Assembly: GCF_013307435.2 (NCBI RefSeq)
Contig: NZ_CP102845.1
Coordinates: forward strand, 4,884,001-4,948,000
Source of the DNA: Microvirga terrae
GTDB taxonomy: Bacteria; Pseudomonadota; Alphaproteobacteria; Rhizobiales; Beijerinckiaceae
Length of the DNA stretch: 64,000 bases
Reading direction: 5' to 3'
The notes under the pieces are model-generated. The model was not told the DNA's origin and searched no databases. It saw nothing but the letters and a program-made list of their open reading frames with translations. A program made the position numbers and the translations under genes. How positions within the stretch are numbered: position 1 is the stretch's first letter; every line of letters starts with the position of its first letter. This document shows positions 1 to 9,660 of this stretch, one piece after another.

Positions 1-1
1 C

Positions 2-655
2 GCCGATCACCAGAACAAGGGCACTGAACCCAAAGGCTACCTGATATCCCACATAGCGGCACTCCTGGAAGCGCGGCGCCCGATCACCCTCATTCAGCCG
101 GAGACAGGGAGCTTGGCCGTCGTCGGCGATCCGCGCGTTCGGACAACGGGATGGCACGACGACGCTATTGTTTCCTGGCACGCGCCCCCTTTGGGGCTCA
201 TGATCCTGGGAGAGGGTGCCGAGGCCATGATGCTGGCGCAACTGGGTCGTGCCTTTGGAGCCAACATCACGGTACTGTCGCTCAATGGGCAGACGCTGGC
301 CTATGCGGACGGTCTTGGGCTATGCAACCTACCACTCACGACGCCCAGCGCCGTGACGGAGTTCGTTGCCGATCCATGGAGCGCGGCCATTTTCCTGTTC
401 CACGACCACGCCTGGGATCCCTTGTTGATGGAAAGGGTACCGTCCCAGCCTGCCTTCTTCATCGACGCTATGGGAAGCCGCCGGACCCATGCCGCCCGCC
501 TTGATACCCTTCGGAGCCGGGGTGTTCGGCAGGAGGCTCTGGAGCGCATCGTCTCACCGCTCGGCCTGATCCCGTCGGCCCGCGAACCCGCGACGCTTGC
601 CCTCTCAGCCTTGTCCCAAGTCGTCGACGCCTACCGCGGCGTCACAACATCGTGA
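2..655 (+). CDS. XdhC/PaoD-like molybdenum hydroxylase maturation protein (5' end outside window)
   Basis: The frame is open from the first bases, so the N-terminus lies outside the window and about 217 residues are visible. The visible part looks like the C-terminal Rossmann-type domain of XdhC proteins, with the stretch GLMILGEGAEAMMLAQLG acting as the nucleotide-binding turn and ITDE-like acidic positions replaced by FLFHDHAWD. XdhC proteins bind molybdenum cofactor, help its sulfuration and hand it to xanthine dehydrogenase-family enzymes. The three oxidoreductase subunits follow 260 bases downstream on the same strand. In E. coli the XdhC-like PaoD serves the paoABC enzyme in the same way. 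The neighbours therefore support the call. The residual uncertainty is the missing N-terminal half. Confidence 0.7.
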   Translation, partial: ADHQNKGTEPKGYLISHIAALLEARRPITLIQPETGSLAVVGDPRVRTTGWHDDAIVSWHAPPLGLMILGEGAEAMMLAQLGRAFGANITVLSLNGQTLAYADGLGLCNLPLTTPSAVTEFVADPWSAAIFLFHDHAWDPLLMERVPSQPAFFIDAMGSRRTHAARLDTLRSRGVRQEALERIVSPLGLIPSAREPATLALSALSQVVDAYRGVTTS

Positions 656-663
656 CACCTCCA

Positions 664-689
664 GCCCGGGTCAATTCCAATACCCGGGC
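664..689 (+). terminator. hairpin just after the XdhC-like gene
   Basis: Perfect 8-bp arms GCCCGGGT (664-671) and ACCCGGGC (682-689) enclose a 10-base loop, starting 8 bases after the stop codon. There is no clear U-tract. A terminator or processing stem is inferred. Confidence 0.45.
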
Positions 690-916
690 GGGCCAGGACT
701 GGTCAGGCTTTGTGACGGAATTCAACGACTTCCCGCCAGTCTCATAGGCCATTCATAAGCCCTGAACATAAGTGCATGCAGCTTTAGGGCATAATCTTTC
801 GCCCGCCCCTACCCTAGACTCGTTCCAGTTGAGCCCAATCTGTGTGTCCTCGAACCAAGCGGCGGATACGCCCGGGACATGCCATCAGACCCTGAATGGA
901 AGGAGCATCGACCAGC

Positions 917-1552
917 ATGCCGATCCCTCATGACCTGGAACTCAACCGACGCGGCCTGATGGTTGGCGGTGGCACTTTGGCGGCCCTGACTGCGATCCCT
1001 GCTGGTGTTCAAGCCCAATCATCCCCAGCCGGAGCGCCTGCCTTGATAAAGGTATCACTGACCGTGAACGGCCAGTCCCACGATCTTGAGATCGACACGC
1101 GAACGACCCTCCTCGACGCTCTGCGCGAGCATCTGCACCTGACCGGGTCCAAGAAAGGGTGCGACCACGGTCAGTGCGGTGCCTGCACGGTTCTCATCGA
1201 CGGTCGCCGGGTCAACTCCTGCCTCACCCTCGCGGTCATGAACGAGGGCATGGAGGTCACCACGATCGAGGGTCTCGGTACCCTCGAGAACCTCCATCCC
1301 ATGCAGGAGGCTTTCATCAAGCACGATGGCTACCAGTGCGGCTACTGCACGCCGGGCCAGATCTGCTCGGGTGTCGCGGTGTTGGGTGAGATCAAGGCTG
1401 GAATCCCAAGCCACGTCACCTCAGACCTCACGCAACCAATCACTTTGAGCGAGGCGGAGATCCGCGAGCGCATGAGCGGCAACATCTGCCGCTGCGGCGC
1501 CTATTCCAACATCGTTGAAGCCATGACCGAAGTCGCCGGGAGGCAGGGATGA
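917..1552 (+). CDS. paoA: 2Fe-2S subunit of a periplasmic aldehyde/xanthine oxidoreductase-type molybdenum hydroxylase (PaoA-like)
   Basis: This is the electron-transfer subunit of a three-part molybdenum hydroxylase. A Tat-type signal (NRRGLMVGG, Arg11-Arg12) is followed by a hydrophobic stretch and an AQA cleavage site, so export to the periplasm is expected. Two 2Fe-2S sites are visible: the plant-type set C82, C87, C90, C102 and the helical-domain set C141, C144, C191, C193. At about 211 residues it matches PaoA/YagT in size. The ATG at 917 is preferred over the in-frame ATG at 896 because AGGAG at 901-905 lies 11 bases before it. Its stop overlaps the next start (ATGA), showing translational coupling. 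Confidence 0.85.
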   Translation: MPIPHDLELNRRGLMVGGGTLAALTAIPAGVQAQSSPAGAPALIKVSLTVNGQSHDLEIDTRTTLLDALREHLHLTGSKKGCDHGQCGACTVLIDGRRVNSCLTLAVMNEGMEVTTIEGLGTLENLHPMQEAFIKHDGYQCGYCTPGQICSGVAVLGEIKAGIPSHVTSDLTQPITLSEAEIRERMSGNICRCGAYSNIVEAMTEVAGRQG

Positions 1553-2499
1553 GGGCATTTACGTACGAGCGGGCGGCATCGCCCGTCCAGGCGGTGGCCG
1601 CAGCTGCGGCCAATCCCGGTGCGAAGTTCATTGCTGGCGGCACCAATCTGCTCGACCTGATGAAGCTCGAGATCGAGACGCCCATCCACCTGATCGACGT
1701 GAACGGGCTTGGGCTCGACACGATCGAGACCACACCTGAGGGCGGATTGCGGGTTGGGGCGCTGGTGCGCAACACCGACCTCGCCGCCGACGAGCGGGTG
1801 CGGCGCGACTACAGTGTGCTCTCGCGAGCGATCCTCGCCGGAGCGTCCGGGCAGCTTCGCAACCGGGCCACCACCGGCGGCAATCTGCTCCAACGCACCC
1901 GCTGCCCCTACTTCTATGACACCGCCCAACCCTGCAACAAGCGTCAGCCCGGCTCGGGCTGCTCCGCCATCGGCGGATTCTCCCGCCAGCTCGGCATCGT
2001 CGGCACGAGCGAGGCCTGCATCGCCACGAACCCGTCGGACATGGCGGTCGCCATGCGAGTCCTCGACGCAATGGTCGAGACGGTGAAGCCCGATGCCACG
2101 ACGCGCCGAATCCCGATCGCCGAGTTCCACCGCCTGCCGGGCGATACGCCGCATATCGAGACCGCGCTGGAACGAGGTGAATTCATCACATCGGTCACGC
2201 TGCCCCCGCCCATCGGCGGCAAGCAGCTCTACCGCAAGGTTCGCGACCGCGCATCCTATGCCTTCGCACTGGTATCAGTGGCCTCGGTCATTCAGCAGGA
2301 TGGCACCGGCCGTATAGCGGTGGGCGGCATCGCCCACAAACCCTGGCGGGTTGAGGCCGCCGAGGCTGATCTGCCTCGCGGCGCGAAGGCAGCCGCAGAG
2401 GGGTTGCTGGCTGGCGCGACACCAACCCACGAGAACGCATTTAAGGTGCTTTTGGTCGAGCGTACGCTCGGCTCCGTACTGGACGAGGCGAGGAGCTGA
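1549..2499 (+). CDS. paoB: FAD-binding subunit of the molybdenum hydroxylase (PaoB-like)
   Basis: The 316-residue protein has the FAD-binding fold of the CO dehydrogenase/xanthine dehydrogenase family: the N-terminal [13 protein letters not shown] loop and the [11 protein letters not shown] motif near residue 110. Between residues 119 and 157 it carries the cysteine-rich insert (C119, C129, C138, C157) that in E. coli PaoB binds an extra 4Fe-4S cluster. That insert separates the Pao type from ordinary xanthine dehydrogenases. The subunit passes electrons from the 2Fe-2S clusters to an external acceptor. It has no signal peptide of its own and would be exported with the PaoA-like subunit. The start overlaps the previous stop, and the next gene begins 4 bases downstream. 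Confidence 0.88.
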   Translation: MRAFTYERAASPVQAVAAAAANPGAKFIAGGTNLLDLMKLEIETPIHLIDVNGLGLDTIETTPEGGLRVGALVRNTDLAADERVRRDYSVLSRAILAGASGQLRNRATTGGNLLQRTRCPYFYDTAQPCNKRQPGSGCSAIGGFSRQLGIVGTSEACIATNPSDMAVAMRVLDAMVETVKPDATTRRIPIAEFHRLPGDTPHIETALERGEFITSVTLPPPIGGKQLYRKVRDRASYAFALVSVASVIQQDGTGRIAVGGIAHKPWRVEAAEADLPRGAKAAAEGLLAGATPTHENAFKVLLVERTLGSVLDEARS

Positions 2500-2502
2500 G
2501 GC

Positions 2503-4692
2503 ATGAAGTTCGACAAGCCGGAGACAACAAATCCGATCGACCAGCTCAAGGTCGTGGGGCAGCCGGTCAACAGGGTCGATGGCCCTCTCAAGGTCACGGG
2601 CGCCGCAACTTATGCTTATGAATGGCACGATCCCGATGCAAGGCTAGCCTATGGCTACCCTGTCGGATCGACTATCGCCAAGGGACGGATCACCTCGATG
2701 GATCTCTCACAGGCGCGCGCTGCACCCGGCGTGGTCACAATTGTGACGGCCAAGGAGGCTGGCCAGCTCGGCAAGGGATCACGGAACACGGCGACGCTCC
2801 TGGGCGGCCCGGACATTGAGCATTATCATCAGGCAATTGCCGTCGTGGTGGCCGAGACCTTCGAACAGGCCCGCGCCGCCGCGGCGCTCGTGCACGTCAC
2901 CTACGAGGAGGCCGAGGGCCGGTTCGATCTCACGGCCGAGAAGGATGGCCTCGGGCCGACCGAGTCCGACGTGAGGGTCGGTGAGTTCGAGACGGCTTTC
3001 GCCGAGGCGGCCGTGCGCCTGGATGAAACCTATACCACCCCGGACCAATCGCACGCCATGATGGAGCCACATGCGTCCCTGGCCGCCTGGGACGGCGACA
3101 AGCTGACGATCTGGACGTCCAACCAGATGATCGCCTGGAGCGTCGGCGACGTCGCGAAGACACTCAAGATCCCCCCGGCGAACGTGCGCGTGATCTCCCC
3201 CTATATTGGCGGCGGGTTCGGGTCGAAGCTGTTCGTCCGGTCGGACATGATCCTGGCTGCGCTTGGATCTCGCGCCGCCGGACGGCCCGTGAAGATCGCG
3301 CTGCCGAGGCCGTTTCTCATGAACAACACCACCCATCGGCCGGCGACCATCCAGCGCATCCGAATTGGCGCTGGGCGAGACGGCAGGATCACCGCCATCG
3401 CGCATGAGGGCTGGTCAGGGAACCTGCCGGACGGTGATCCCGAGAACGCCGTGGATCAGACCAAGCTGCTCTATGCCGGTGCCCACCGCCTGACCGGCAA
3501 CCGTCTTGCGACGCTCGACCTGCCCGAGGGCAACGCCATGCGGGCCCCGGGCGAGGCGCCCGGCCTGATGGCACTTGAGATCGCCATGGATGAAATGGCC
3601 GAGAGGCTCGGCCTTGATCCGATCGAGTTCCGGGTGATCAACGACACGCAGGTCGACCCGGGCAATCCCGCCCGGCCGTTCTCGCATCGCCAGCTCGTGG
3701 AATGCCTGCGCGTCGGTGCCGGGCGCTTCGGCTGGGCGGCCCGCGACGCCCGTCCCGGGACCGTGCGGGACGGGCGCTGGCTCAAAGGCATCGGGGTCGC
3801 GGCCGGCTTCCGCAACAACCTGACCATGAAGTCGGGTGCCAGGGTGAGGCTGGACCGTCGCGGGGTCGTCACGGTCGAAACCGACATGACTGACATCGGG
3901 ACTGGCAGCTATACGATCATCGCCCAGACCGCCGCCGAGATGATGGGTCTCTCGATCGAGAGGATCTCGGTTCGCCTCGGTGACTCGGCGTTTCCGGCCT
4001 CGGCAGGTTCTGGCGGCCAGTGGGGGGCCAACAGCGCAACGGCCGGTGTCTATGCCGCTTGCGTCAAGCTTCGCGAGACGGTCGCGCAGCGACTTGGGTT
4101 CAATTCCAAGGACGCTGTCTTTGCAGATGGCGAGGTCCGGTCGGGTGATCGACGCGTGTCCCTGGCCCAGGCGGCCAGCGATGGTGAACTCGTCGTCGAG
4201 GACACGATCGAGTTCGGCGACCTCAAGAAGACACATCAGCAATCGACCTTTGCGGCCCACTTCGTGGAGGTGGCCGTTGACGCCGCGACCGCCGAGACGC
4301 GCGTGCGGCGCATGCTCTCGGTGTGCGCGGCAGGCCGCATCCTCAACCCGAAGACGGCCCGCAGCCAGGTGATCGGCGCCATGACGATGGGTGTCGGAGG
4401 CGCGCTGATGGAGGAGCTCGCCGTCGATGCGCGGCGCGGCTTCTTCGTCAATCACGACCTCGCGGGCTACGAGGTTCCGGTCCATGCCGACATCCCGCAC
4501 CAGGACGTGATCTTCCTCGACGAGGTCGATCCGATGTCCTCACCAATGAAGGCGAAAGGTGTCGGCGAACTTGGGCTGTGTGGCGTCGGCGCGGCCGTCG
4601 CCAACGCGGTCTACAACGCAACCGGGGTCCGCGTGCGGAGCTATCCGATCACCCTCGACAAGCTGATCACGCAGCTCCCCGGCGCGTCATGA
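2503..4692 (+). CDS. paoC: molybdopterin-binding catalytic subunit of the molybdenum hydroxylase (PaoC-like)
   Basis: This 729-residue subunit binds the molybdenum cofactor (cytosine dinucleotide form in PaoC) and hydroxylates the substrate, usually an aromatic aldehyde in this subfamily. Family landmarks include the IGGGFGSK loop near residue 240, the MRAPGEAPG segment near residue 347, a GGQWGANSAT cofactor loop, and the C-terminal GVGELGLCGVG motif with the presumed catalytic Glu. Length and motif order agree with PaoC/YagR. It is the last gene of the operon. The true substrate cannot be read from the sequence. The next gene downstream is on the other strand, 468 bases away. Confidence 0.88.
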   Translation: MKFDKPETTNPIDQLKVVGQPVNRVDGPLKVTGAATYAYEWHDPDARLAYGYPVGSTIAKGRITSMDLSQARAAPGVVTIVTAKEAGQLGKGSRNTATLLGGPDIEHYHQAIAVVVAETFEQARAAAALVHVTYEEAEGRFDLTAEKDGLGPTESDVRVGEFETAFAEAAVRLDETYTTPDQSHAMMEPHASLAAWDGDKLTIWTSNQMIAWSVGDVAKTLKIPPANVRVISPYIGGGFGSKLFVRSDMILAALGSRAAGRPVKIALPRPFLMNNTTHRPATIQRIRIGAGRDGRITAIAHEGWSGNLPDGDPENAVDQTKLLYAGAHRLTGNRLATLDLPEGNAMRAPGEAPGLMALEIAMDEMAERLGLDPIEFRVINDTQVDPGNPARPFSHRQLVECLRVGAGRFGWAARDARPGTVRDGRWLKGIGVAAGFRNNLTMKSGARVRLDRRGVVTVETDMTDIGTGSYTIIAQTAAEMMGLSIERISVRLGDSAFPASAGSGGQWGANSATAGVYAACVKLRETVAQRLGFNSKDAVFADGEVRSGDRRVSLAQAASDGELVVEDTIEFGDLKKTHQQSTFAAHFVEVAVDAATAETRVRRMLSVCAAGRILNPKTARSQVIGAMTMGVGGALMEELAVDARRGFFVNHDLAGYEVPVHADIPHQDVIFLDEVDPMSSPMKAKGVGELGLCGVGAAVANAVYNATGVRVRSYPITLDKLITQLPGAS

Positions 4693-5160
4693 AGCATACG
4701 GCAGGGGACGCCCCGTGAGCGCAACGCACACGCGGGCGCGCCTGCCTTCCTGCCCGAAGTTTGTCGCCGTGCCCGGGGCGCGGGTGCTGCCCTGGGCAGA
4801 TCAATACGATGGGGGGAAACCCGCAGCCGGCCAGTTCCTTCAACACCCCGCCACGGAAACTCTGGAAGGCGGCATGGTATGGTTGCACGACCCAGTGGAG
4901 AGGCATTCCTCTTCTGGTCCAAGCCATGGCCCGAGGGCATCAAGGTCGCCAAACTGCCCTTTCCCGGCGAAGCGCCCGTTCGCGACCTTGGCGTGCTCTG
5001 GCCCAGAGGTTCACCTCGGAGCCACATGATCCATGCACTCCTGAAGGGAGCCGCCACAACCTGAGCCGGCATCCTTCAGGCATCAGAATCCATCGATCCA
5101 ACCGGCTGTCGAAGATGGCCTGCCTTAGCCAATGCAGACGAATTGGCTGGCACTCGATTG
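4693..5160. other. intergenic stretch without a recognised gene
   Basis: It lies between two convergent genes. Short open frames exist in several phases, but none matches a family I know or has a convincing ribosome site. It may hold decayed coding sequence. Confidence 0.5.
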
Positions 5161-6132
5161 CTAACCGAGTCCGAGTTCTTTGAGGATCGCCGTGATACGG
5201 GCCTGCTCTTCCTTGATGAAGTCGCCGAACGGTGCGGAGGGCATGTAAAGATCAACCCACTCCCGTTCCTGAAGCAGCTTCTTCCAGGACGGGCTCTGCA
5301 CCAGCTTGGCAACTGCTGCTTCAAGCGCCTGCTTGTCCTCGGCACTGGCGTTAGGAGATGCCATCAGACCGCGCCAGTTGACCAGTGTCGCGTCAACGCC
5401 CTGCTCACGGAAGGTTGGAATGTCGATGCCCGGCAGGCGTTCCGGCGACGAGATGCCGATCGGCCTGAGCTTGCCGGCCTTGAACTGGCCAGCGACCTCG
5501 TTAAGTCCGCCCGTCGCGACCGTGATCTTCCCATTCATGACCAGAGGCAGCATCTCGCCGCCGGTCCCTACCGGAATATAGTTCATCTTCTTGACGTCAC
5601 CGCCGGAGGCCTTCACGACCAAGCCGCACAGAACGTGGTCGGGAGAGCCATGTGCGAAGCCGCCCCAGGTGACCGAGCCGGGATCCTGCTTGAACCTGTT
5701 AACCAGGTCCGTGACGCTCTTGATGGGCGATTCAGCAGCAACGAACAATGGCTGATACTCGCCCTGGAGGCGGGCAATAGGGGTCACCTGCTCAAGAGTG
5801 ACCGGGGACTTATTGATCACCGGTGCGCCCACGAGACCAAAGCCCGCAACCATCAGCGATGGGTCGCGCTCCTTGGAGTTGATGACCTGGGCCAGACCGA
5901 TAGTGCCGCCAGCACCCGGCACGTTCTGGACCTGGACGCTCGTGACGAGCTTTTCGCTCATCAGGACTTCCTGTACCGCGCGGGCGAGCTGATCGTATCC
6001 ACCTCCAGGGCCGGCGGGAGCGACGATCTTGACGCTTCCGAGCTGCTGCGCCCATGCCGGCAACGCGGGTAGGAGGCTGGCCGAGGCGGCGGCCAAGAGG
6101 GCTTTGCTGAAGCTGCGGCGATCTAAGGACAT
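5161..6132 (-). CDS. Bug/TctC-family tripartite tricarboxylate transporter substrate-binding protein
   Basis: This periplasmic binding protein has about 323 residues. The ATG at 6132 begins MSLDRRSFSKALLAAAS, a Tat/Sec-like signal ending in PAWAQ. An upstream extension would be nonsense-like, and this start has AGGAG directly before it plus GGGAGA a little upstream. The mature part begins VKIVAPAGPGGGYDQLAR, the hallmark beta-strand and glycine loop of Bug proteins, which bind carboxylates and related small acids. No TctA or TctB membrane subunits are in the window, so it is either served in trans or acts as a sensor. It is divergently placed from a TctD/TctE-like two-component pair, the usual arrangement for regulated uptake. 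Confidence 0.85.
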   Translation of the reverse strand: MSLDRRSFSKALLAAASASLLPALPAWAQQLGSVKIVAPAGPGGGYDQLARAVQEVLMSEKLVTSVQVQNVPGAGGTIGLAQVINSKERDPSLMVAGFGLVGAPVINKSPVTLEQVTPIARLQGEYQPLFVAAESPIKSVTDLVNRFKQDPGSVTWGGFAHGSPDHVLCGLVVKASGGDVKKMNYIPVGTGGEMLPLVMNGKITVATGGLNEVAGQFKAGKLRPIGISSPERLPGIDIPTFREQGVDATLVNWRGLMASPNASAEDKQALEAAVAKLVQSPSWKKLLQEREWVDLYMPSAPFGDFIKEEQARITAILKELGLG

Positions 6133-6406
6133 CTCCTGTCTCCCCTCTGAACTCTCTCCGGCATGGAGGAGCTTAAATCTTGTTCCATTACAGATGCATG
6201 ATGTTCGGAACGGCTCGAACCGAGTAGCTTTCGGACCCGGATGATGGGATCTGGTGCGCACGGGCAGGTGCCGCGACGCTCGACCAAGGATTGATCGAGC
6301 CGCATGCAAGTGCCAGGAGGAGGCGCATCCTCATCGTTTCGTCCCGTTACAATATTGGTCTTACACTCAGTGTGGCCCGAGCTTATGGGGTAACGTAGGG
6401 TCGGAA

Positions 6407-6425
6407 CCTGTCATTCACCTGTCAT
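6407..6425 (+). promoter_or_regulatory. tandem CCTGTCAT direct repeat, candidate response-regulator site
   Basis: CCTGTCAT occurs at 6407-6414 and again at 6418-6425. The 11-base spacing is what OmpR-family dimers usually recognise. It ends 17 bases before the response-regulator start, in the divergent promoter region. Autoregulation is inferred. Confidence 0.4.
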
Positions 6426-6442
6426 CCGAGGTGACGGAAGGC

Positions 6443-7120
6443 ATGCGCATCTTTCTGGTTGAGGATACCCGCGACGTCGGGGAGGCGATTGTCGAGCACT
6501 TCGCCCGGATTGGTCACGTCGTGGATTGGGAAACCGACGGGGGTGCAGCCGCAATCACACTCGATGATACAACGTACGATCTGATCATCCTGGACGTGAT
6601 GCTGCCAAGCCAGAGCGGATTTTCGATCCTGCAACGCCTTCGAGCCTCCGGAAGCACGACCCCGGTCGTGATGCTCACCGCCCGGTCCGAGGTCGAGGAC
6701 CGAGTAAGCGCTCTCGATATCGGTGCCGATGACTACCTCGTGAAGCCTTTCGATTTCCGTGAACTGGAAGCCCGGGCCCGAGCCCTGCTGCGCCGCCGGC
6801 ATGGCGAAGCCACGAACCTGCTCGAATGCGGTGACATCTGCATTGACAGGTCGGCCCGTGCCGTGCGGGTCGGCCAGCGCGAGGTGCATCTGACCCGCCG
6901 TGAGGTGACCCTGCTCGAGATCCTGGCCTCCCGTCCCGGCCGGGTCTTCAGCAAGGAGGATTTGCTGGACCAAGTCTTCGGCTTCGACGAGGAAGCCCCT
7001 TCCTTCAATGCAGTTGAGCTTTATATCGGCCGCTTGCGCAAGAAGCTCCACGGCGCACGCGCCGAGATCGTGACGGTCCGGGGCTTCGGCTATCAGATGG
7101 TTCCCCATGGCCCGTCGTGA
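6443..7120 (+). CDS. OmpR-family response regulator, TctD-like
   Basis: The 225-residue protein has an N-terminal receiver domain with acidic pocket E7/D8, phospho-acceptor D51 (IILDVMLP) and K101 (DYLVKPFD). A winged-helix DNA-binding domain follows (LTRREVTLLEILASRPGRVFSKEDLLDQVF). The start MRIFLVEDTRD is the normal receiver N-terminus; upstream in-frame sequence does not look coding. It overlaps the kinase gene by 14 bases. With the divergent Bug protein, it most resembles TctD, which controls tricarboxylate uptake in response to substrate. Confidence 0.88.
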   Translation: MRIFLVEDTRDVGEAIVEHFARIGHVVDWETDGGAAAITLDDTTYDLIILDVMLPSQSGFSILQRLRASGSTTPVVMLTARSEVEDRVSALDIGADDYLVKPFDFRELEARARALLRRRHGEATNLLECGDICIDRSARAVRVGQREVHLTRREVTLLEILASRPGRVFSKEDLLDQVFGFDEEAPSFNAVELYIGRLRKKLHGARAEIVTVRGFGYQMVPHGPS

Positions 7121-8489
7121 ACCATCCCTGTTCACCCGCCTGATCGTCCTCATCTCGCTGGTGCTGATGGTGGGGGCCGCTGCCCTGACAACGGCAGCCT
7201 GGTATTACGCCCGTGCGGCTGCAAACAACGCCTATGACCGTTTATTGGTAGGTGCCGCTTACCAGATGGCGGAAGCGCTCACCGTGCAGGGCGGAACGCT
7301 GACCGTTGAACTTCCGGTGTCGGCCTTCGAGTTGCTGGCGAATTCGGAGCGTGACCGGATCTTCTACAAGATCGTCGATCCTGGCGGGCGCACGTTGACC
7401 GGCTACCCCGATCTCACGACGCCGGAGAGCGATGCCCCCGCGATGGCCAATCCCGAAGCCAAGGACGGGCGGTTCAAGGGAGTCAATGTCCGCGTCACGA
7501 AGGTCGGACGCTTCTTCTCCGACCCATCCGTCCAGGGACGGGTTGATGTGGTCGTGGCCCAAACCACTGAGGCGCGGACGGCTTTGGCCCGGGAGCTGAC
7601 CTTGCGCGCGGTGGCGCTCATCATCGTCATGAGCGCCTTGGCCCTCGGCGGTGCCGTCTTTGCAATCCGGTATGCTCTCAGACCGATTGGACGCGTCGGA
7701 GCGGCGCTTCGGGACCGGGACCCCCATGACGTGACGCTAATCACCGTCAGCACCCCCCGTGAGCTGCGCCCGTTTGTATCCGCCACGAACGAGTTCATCA
7801 CGCGGCTGAAGAGCCGGATGGATCTGATGCAGCAGTTCATTGCCGATGCCGCCCACCAGATCCGCACGCCCCTGACAGCCCTGAAAGCGCAGCTTCAGCT
7901 TCTGTCGCGTCAGACGATGGAGCCCCAGAGGCTGCAACACCTCGCACGCGTGCAGGAGCGTGTCGACCAGTTGTCCCGTCTCGCAAGCCAGTTGCTTAGC
8001 CATGCCATGGTCAATCATCGTGCGGGAGCCGTTCCGTTGGAGATCGTCGATGTGGTTGAGGTCGTCCGGCGTGCCATCCGCGAGGCGGTGCCGGAAACAC
8101 TGGACCGCGACGTCCTGACTTCCCTGGAACTGCCTCCGGATCCGGTGACGATTGAAGGCGATGCGATCAGTCTCAAGGAAGCCGTGAAGAACGTGGTGGA
8201 CAATGCGGTTCGCCACGGCGCACCGACGCAGCTCACGCTTCGGGTGCGCCGGCAATCCCAGACCGTGGACATCGAGGTGGAGGATGATGGCCCTGGCATC
8301 CCGCCTGAGCTGTGGCCGCAGGTGACGGAGCGGTTCGGCGCACCTTCGCCGGGCGGATCCGGGCTCGGGTTATCGATTGCCGCGGACGTGCTGGCTGCAC
8401 ATGGCGGACGTCTGACCTTCCGCCATGCCGACGGGAACGGCTTTGCCATCATCATGAGCCTGCCGAGCAGGATTGGACCCAAATTATGA
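7107..8489 (+). CDS. TctE-like sensor histidine kinase
   Basis: The 460-residue inner-membrane kinase has two transmembrane segments (about 11-32 and 167-187) that frame a roughly 130-residue periplasmic sensor region of the 2CSK_N type. The H-box is FIADAAHQIRTPLTALK with phospho-acceptor H250. An N-box (VKNVVDNAVRHGA) and glycine-rich ATP-lid motifs (EDDGPGIP, GGSGLGLSIA) follow. It phosphorylates the preceding response regulator. Its stop TGA shares bases with the ATG of the next gene, so the three are translated together. Confidence 0.88.
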   Translation: MARREPSLFTRLIVLISLVLMVGAAALTTAAWYYARAAANNAYDRLLVGAAYQMAEALTVQGGTLTVELPVSAFELLANSERDRIFYKIVDPGGRTLTGYPDLTTPESDAPAMANPEAKDGRFKGVNVRVTKVGRFFSDPSVQGRVDVVVAQTTEARTALARELTLRAVALIIVMSALALGGAVFAIRYALRPIGRVGAALRDRDPHDVTLITVSTPRELRPFVSATNEFITRLKSRMDLMQQFIADAAHQIRTPLTALKAQLQLLSRQTMEPQRLQHLARVQERVDQLSRLASQLLSHAMVNHRAGAVPLEIVDVVEVVRRAIREAVPETLDRDVLTSLELPPDPVTIEGDAISLKEAVKNVVDNAVRHGAPTQLTLRVRRQSQTVDIEVEDDGPGIPPELWPQVTERFGAPSPGGSGLGLSIAADVLAAHGGRLTFRHADGNGFAIIMSLPSRIGPKL

Positions 8490-9598
8490 CCCGCCCAAGG
8501 AGACTGCCGTGTCGGCCCGTGGTTCTGTGCCTTTGTCTGTTATGGGCTGCGGTCCGACCTCTAGCTGGCCTTGCTCAAGGTATTCCGACCCCGACATTCC
8601 CGGCCTTGCAGGCCGAGCAGGAGGTCTTGTCGATCCACGCCGCCACCGACCGTCCGGCCATGGAGCCACTGATCCGCGACTTCCAGCTCCTGAACCCCAA
8701 CACCCGAGTTGTGTTCGTGGAGTACGTCACGAACGATCTCTTCGCCGCGGCGTCCAAGGCCTGTCGGGATGGCCAAGCCTTGGGCGACGTGCTGCTGTCC
8801 TCGGGCGTCGACCAACTGGTGAAACTCGCCAATGACGGCTGCGCAGGCAGTGTCCGCTCACCGGAAACCCAGACGGTTCCACGCTGGGCCAACTGGCGGG
8901 ACGAGGTGTTCGGATTTACCTTCGAACCCGTGGCGTTCGTCTACAATAGGGACAGGGTCCCCGTCGAGGATGTCCCGAAAACACATCTTGAGATCGCCGA
9001 CCTTCTGCGGTTGAAGCCTGACACTTACCAAGGCCGCGTCGGCACCTATGACATCCGTCAGTCGGGCATCGGCTATCTGCTGGCCTTTAACGACTCGCAG
9101 CAGACGACCACCACCTATGGCCGGCTCCTCGAAAGCCTGGGGCGCGCCCACACGGTCGTACGCTGCTGCACGGGCGAAATCCTCGACGAAATCGAGGCAG
9201 GCCGCATCCTCATCGGCTACAACATGCTGGCGTCCTATGCCTATGCCCGTGTCCGTTCCGGAGCCAGACTCGGACTGGTGATGCCCGCAGACTACACTCT
9301 TGTGCTCAGCCGGGGGGCGATGATCCCCGTTGGCGCAGGCAATGCCGCCGCGGGAGCCCGTTTCGTGAACTACCTTCTGTCAGCTCGGGGCCAGGCACTG
9401 GCACAGCGCGAGGCCTTCTTCTTCGGCTTCGCCGGAGAGGCCCCTGCCGGCATCAAGGGCGCAGCCTCCATCGTACGCGCAGGCATCGCCCGTCCGATCG
9501 CGATCGGCCCAGCGCTGCTCGCGGTTCAGGATGAGGAGAGGCGCAGGCGGTTCATTGCCGACTGGAGCCGCTCGCTTGTCGACATGACCCCACGGTGA
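8486..9598 (+). CDS. periplasmic ABC-type substrate-binding protein coupled to the two-component system
   Basis: The 370-residue protein starts at the ATG overlapping the kinase stop. An N-terminal signal (about residues 8-32, PLAGLAQG) precedes a type II periplasmic binding fold resembling iron(III)/polyamine binding proteins: TDRPAMEPLIRDFQLLNPN near the N-terminus, then FGFTFEPVAFVYNRD and GYLLAFNDSQ. No permease or ATPase is nearby. Translational coupling to the TctE-like kinase suggests it works as a ligand-bound accessory sensor of the kinase rather than for transport. That is an inference from gene order; such triplets are common with 2CSK_N kinases. Confidence 0.72.
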   Translation: MTRPRRLPCRPVVLCLCLLWAAVRPLAGLAQGIPTPTFPALQAEQEVLSIHAATDRPAMEPLIRDFQLLNPNTRVVFVEYVTNDLFAAASKACRDGQALGDVLLSSGVDQLVKLANDGCAGSVRSPETQTVPRWANWRDEVFGFTFEPVAFVYNRDRVPVEDVPKTHLEIADLLRLKPDTYQGRVGTYDIRQSGIGYLLAFNDSQQTTTTYGRLLESLGRAHTVVRCCTGEILDEIEAGRILIGYNMLASYAYARVRSGARLGLVMPADYTLVLSRGAMIPVGAGNAAAGARFVNYLLSARGQALAQREAFFFGFAGEAPAGIKGAASIVRAGIARPIAIGPALLAVQDEERRRRFIADWSRSLVDMTPR

Positions 9599-9660
9599 GC
9601 GGCCGTCCTCCTGGAACATGTCGGCAGTCCTTGCGGGTTGAGTGGTCAGGCCTTCGCGTG

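Noticed and set aside
4715..5183. Open frames of 60-140 codons between paoC and the Bug protein gene
   Set aside because: They lie in competing phases, have no family match or ribosome site, and the longest ones have the composition of shadow frames.
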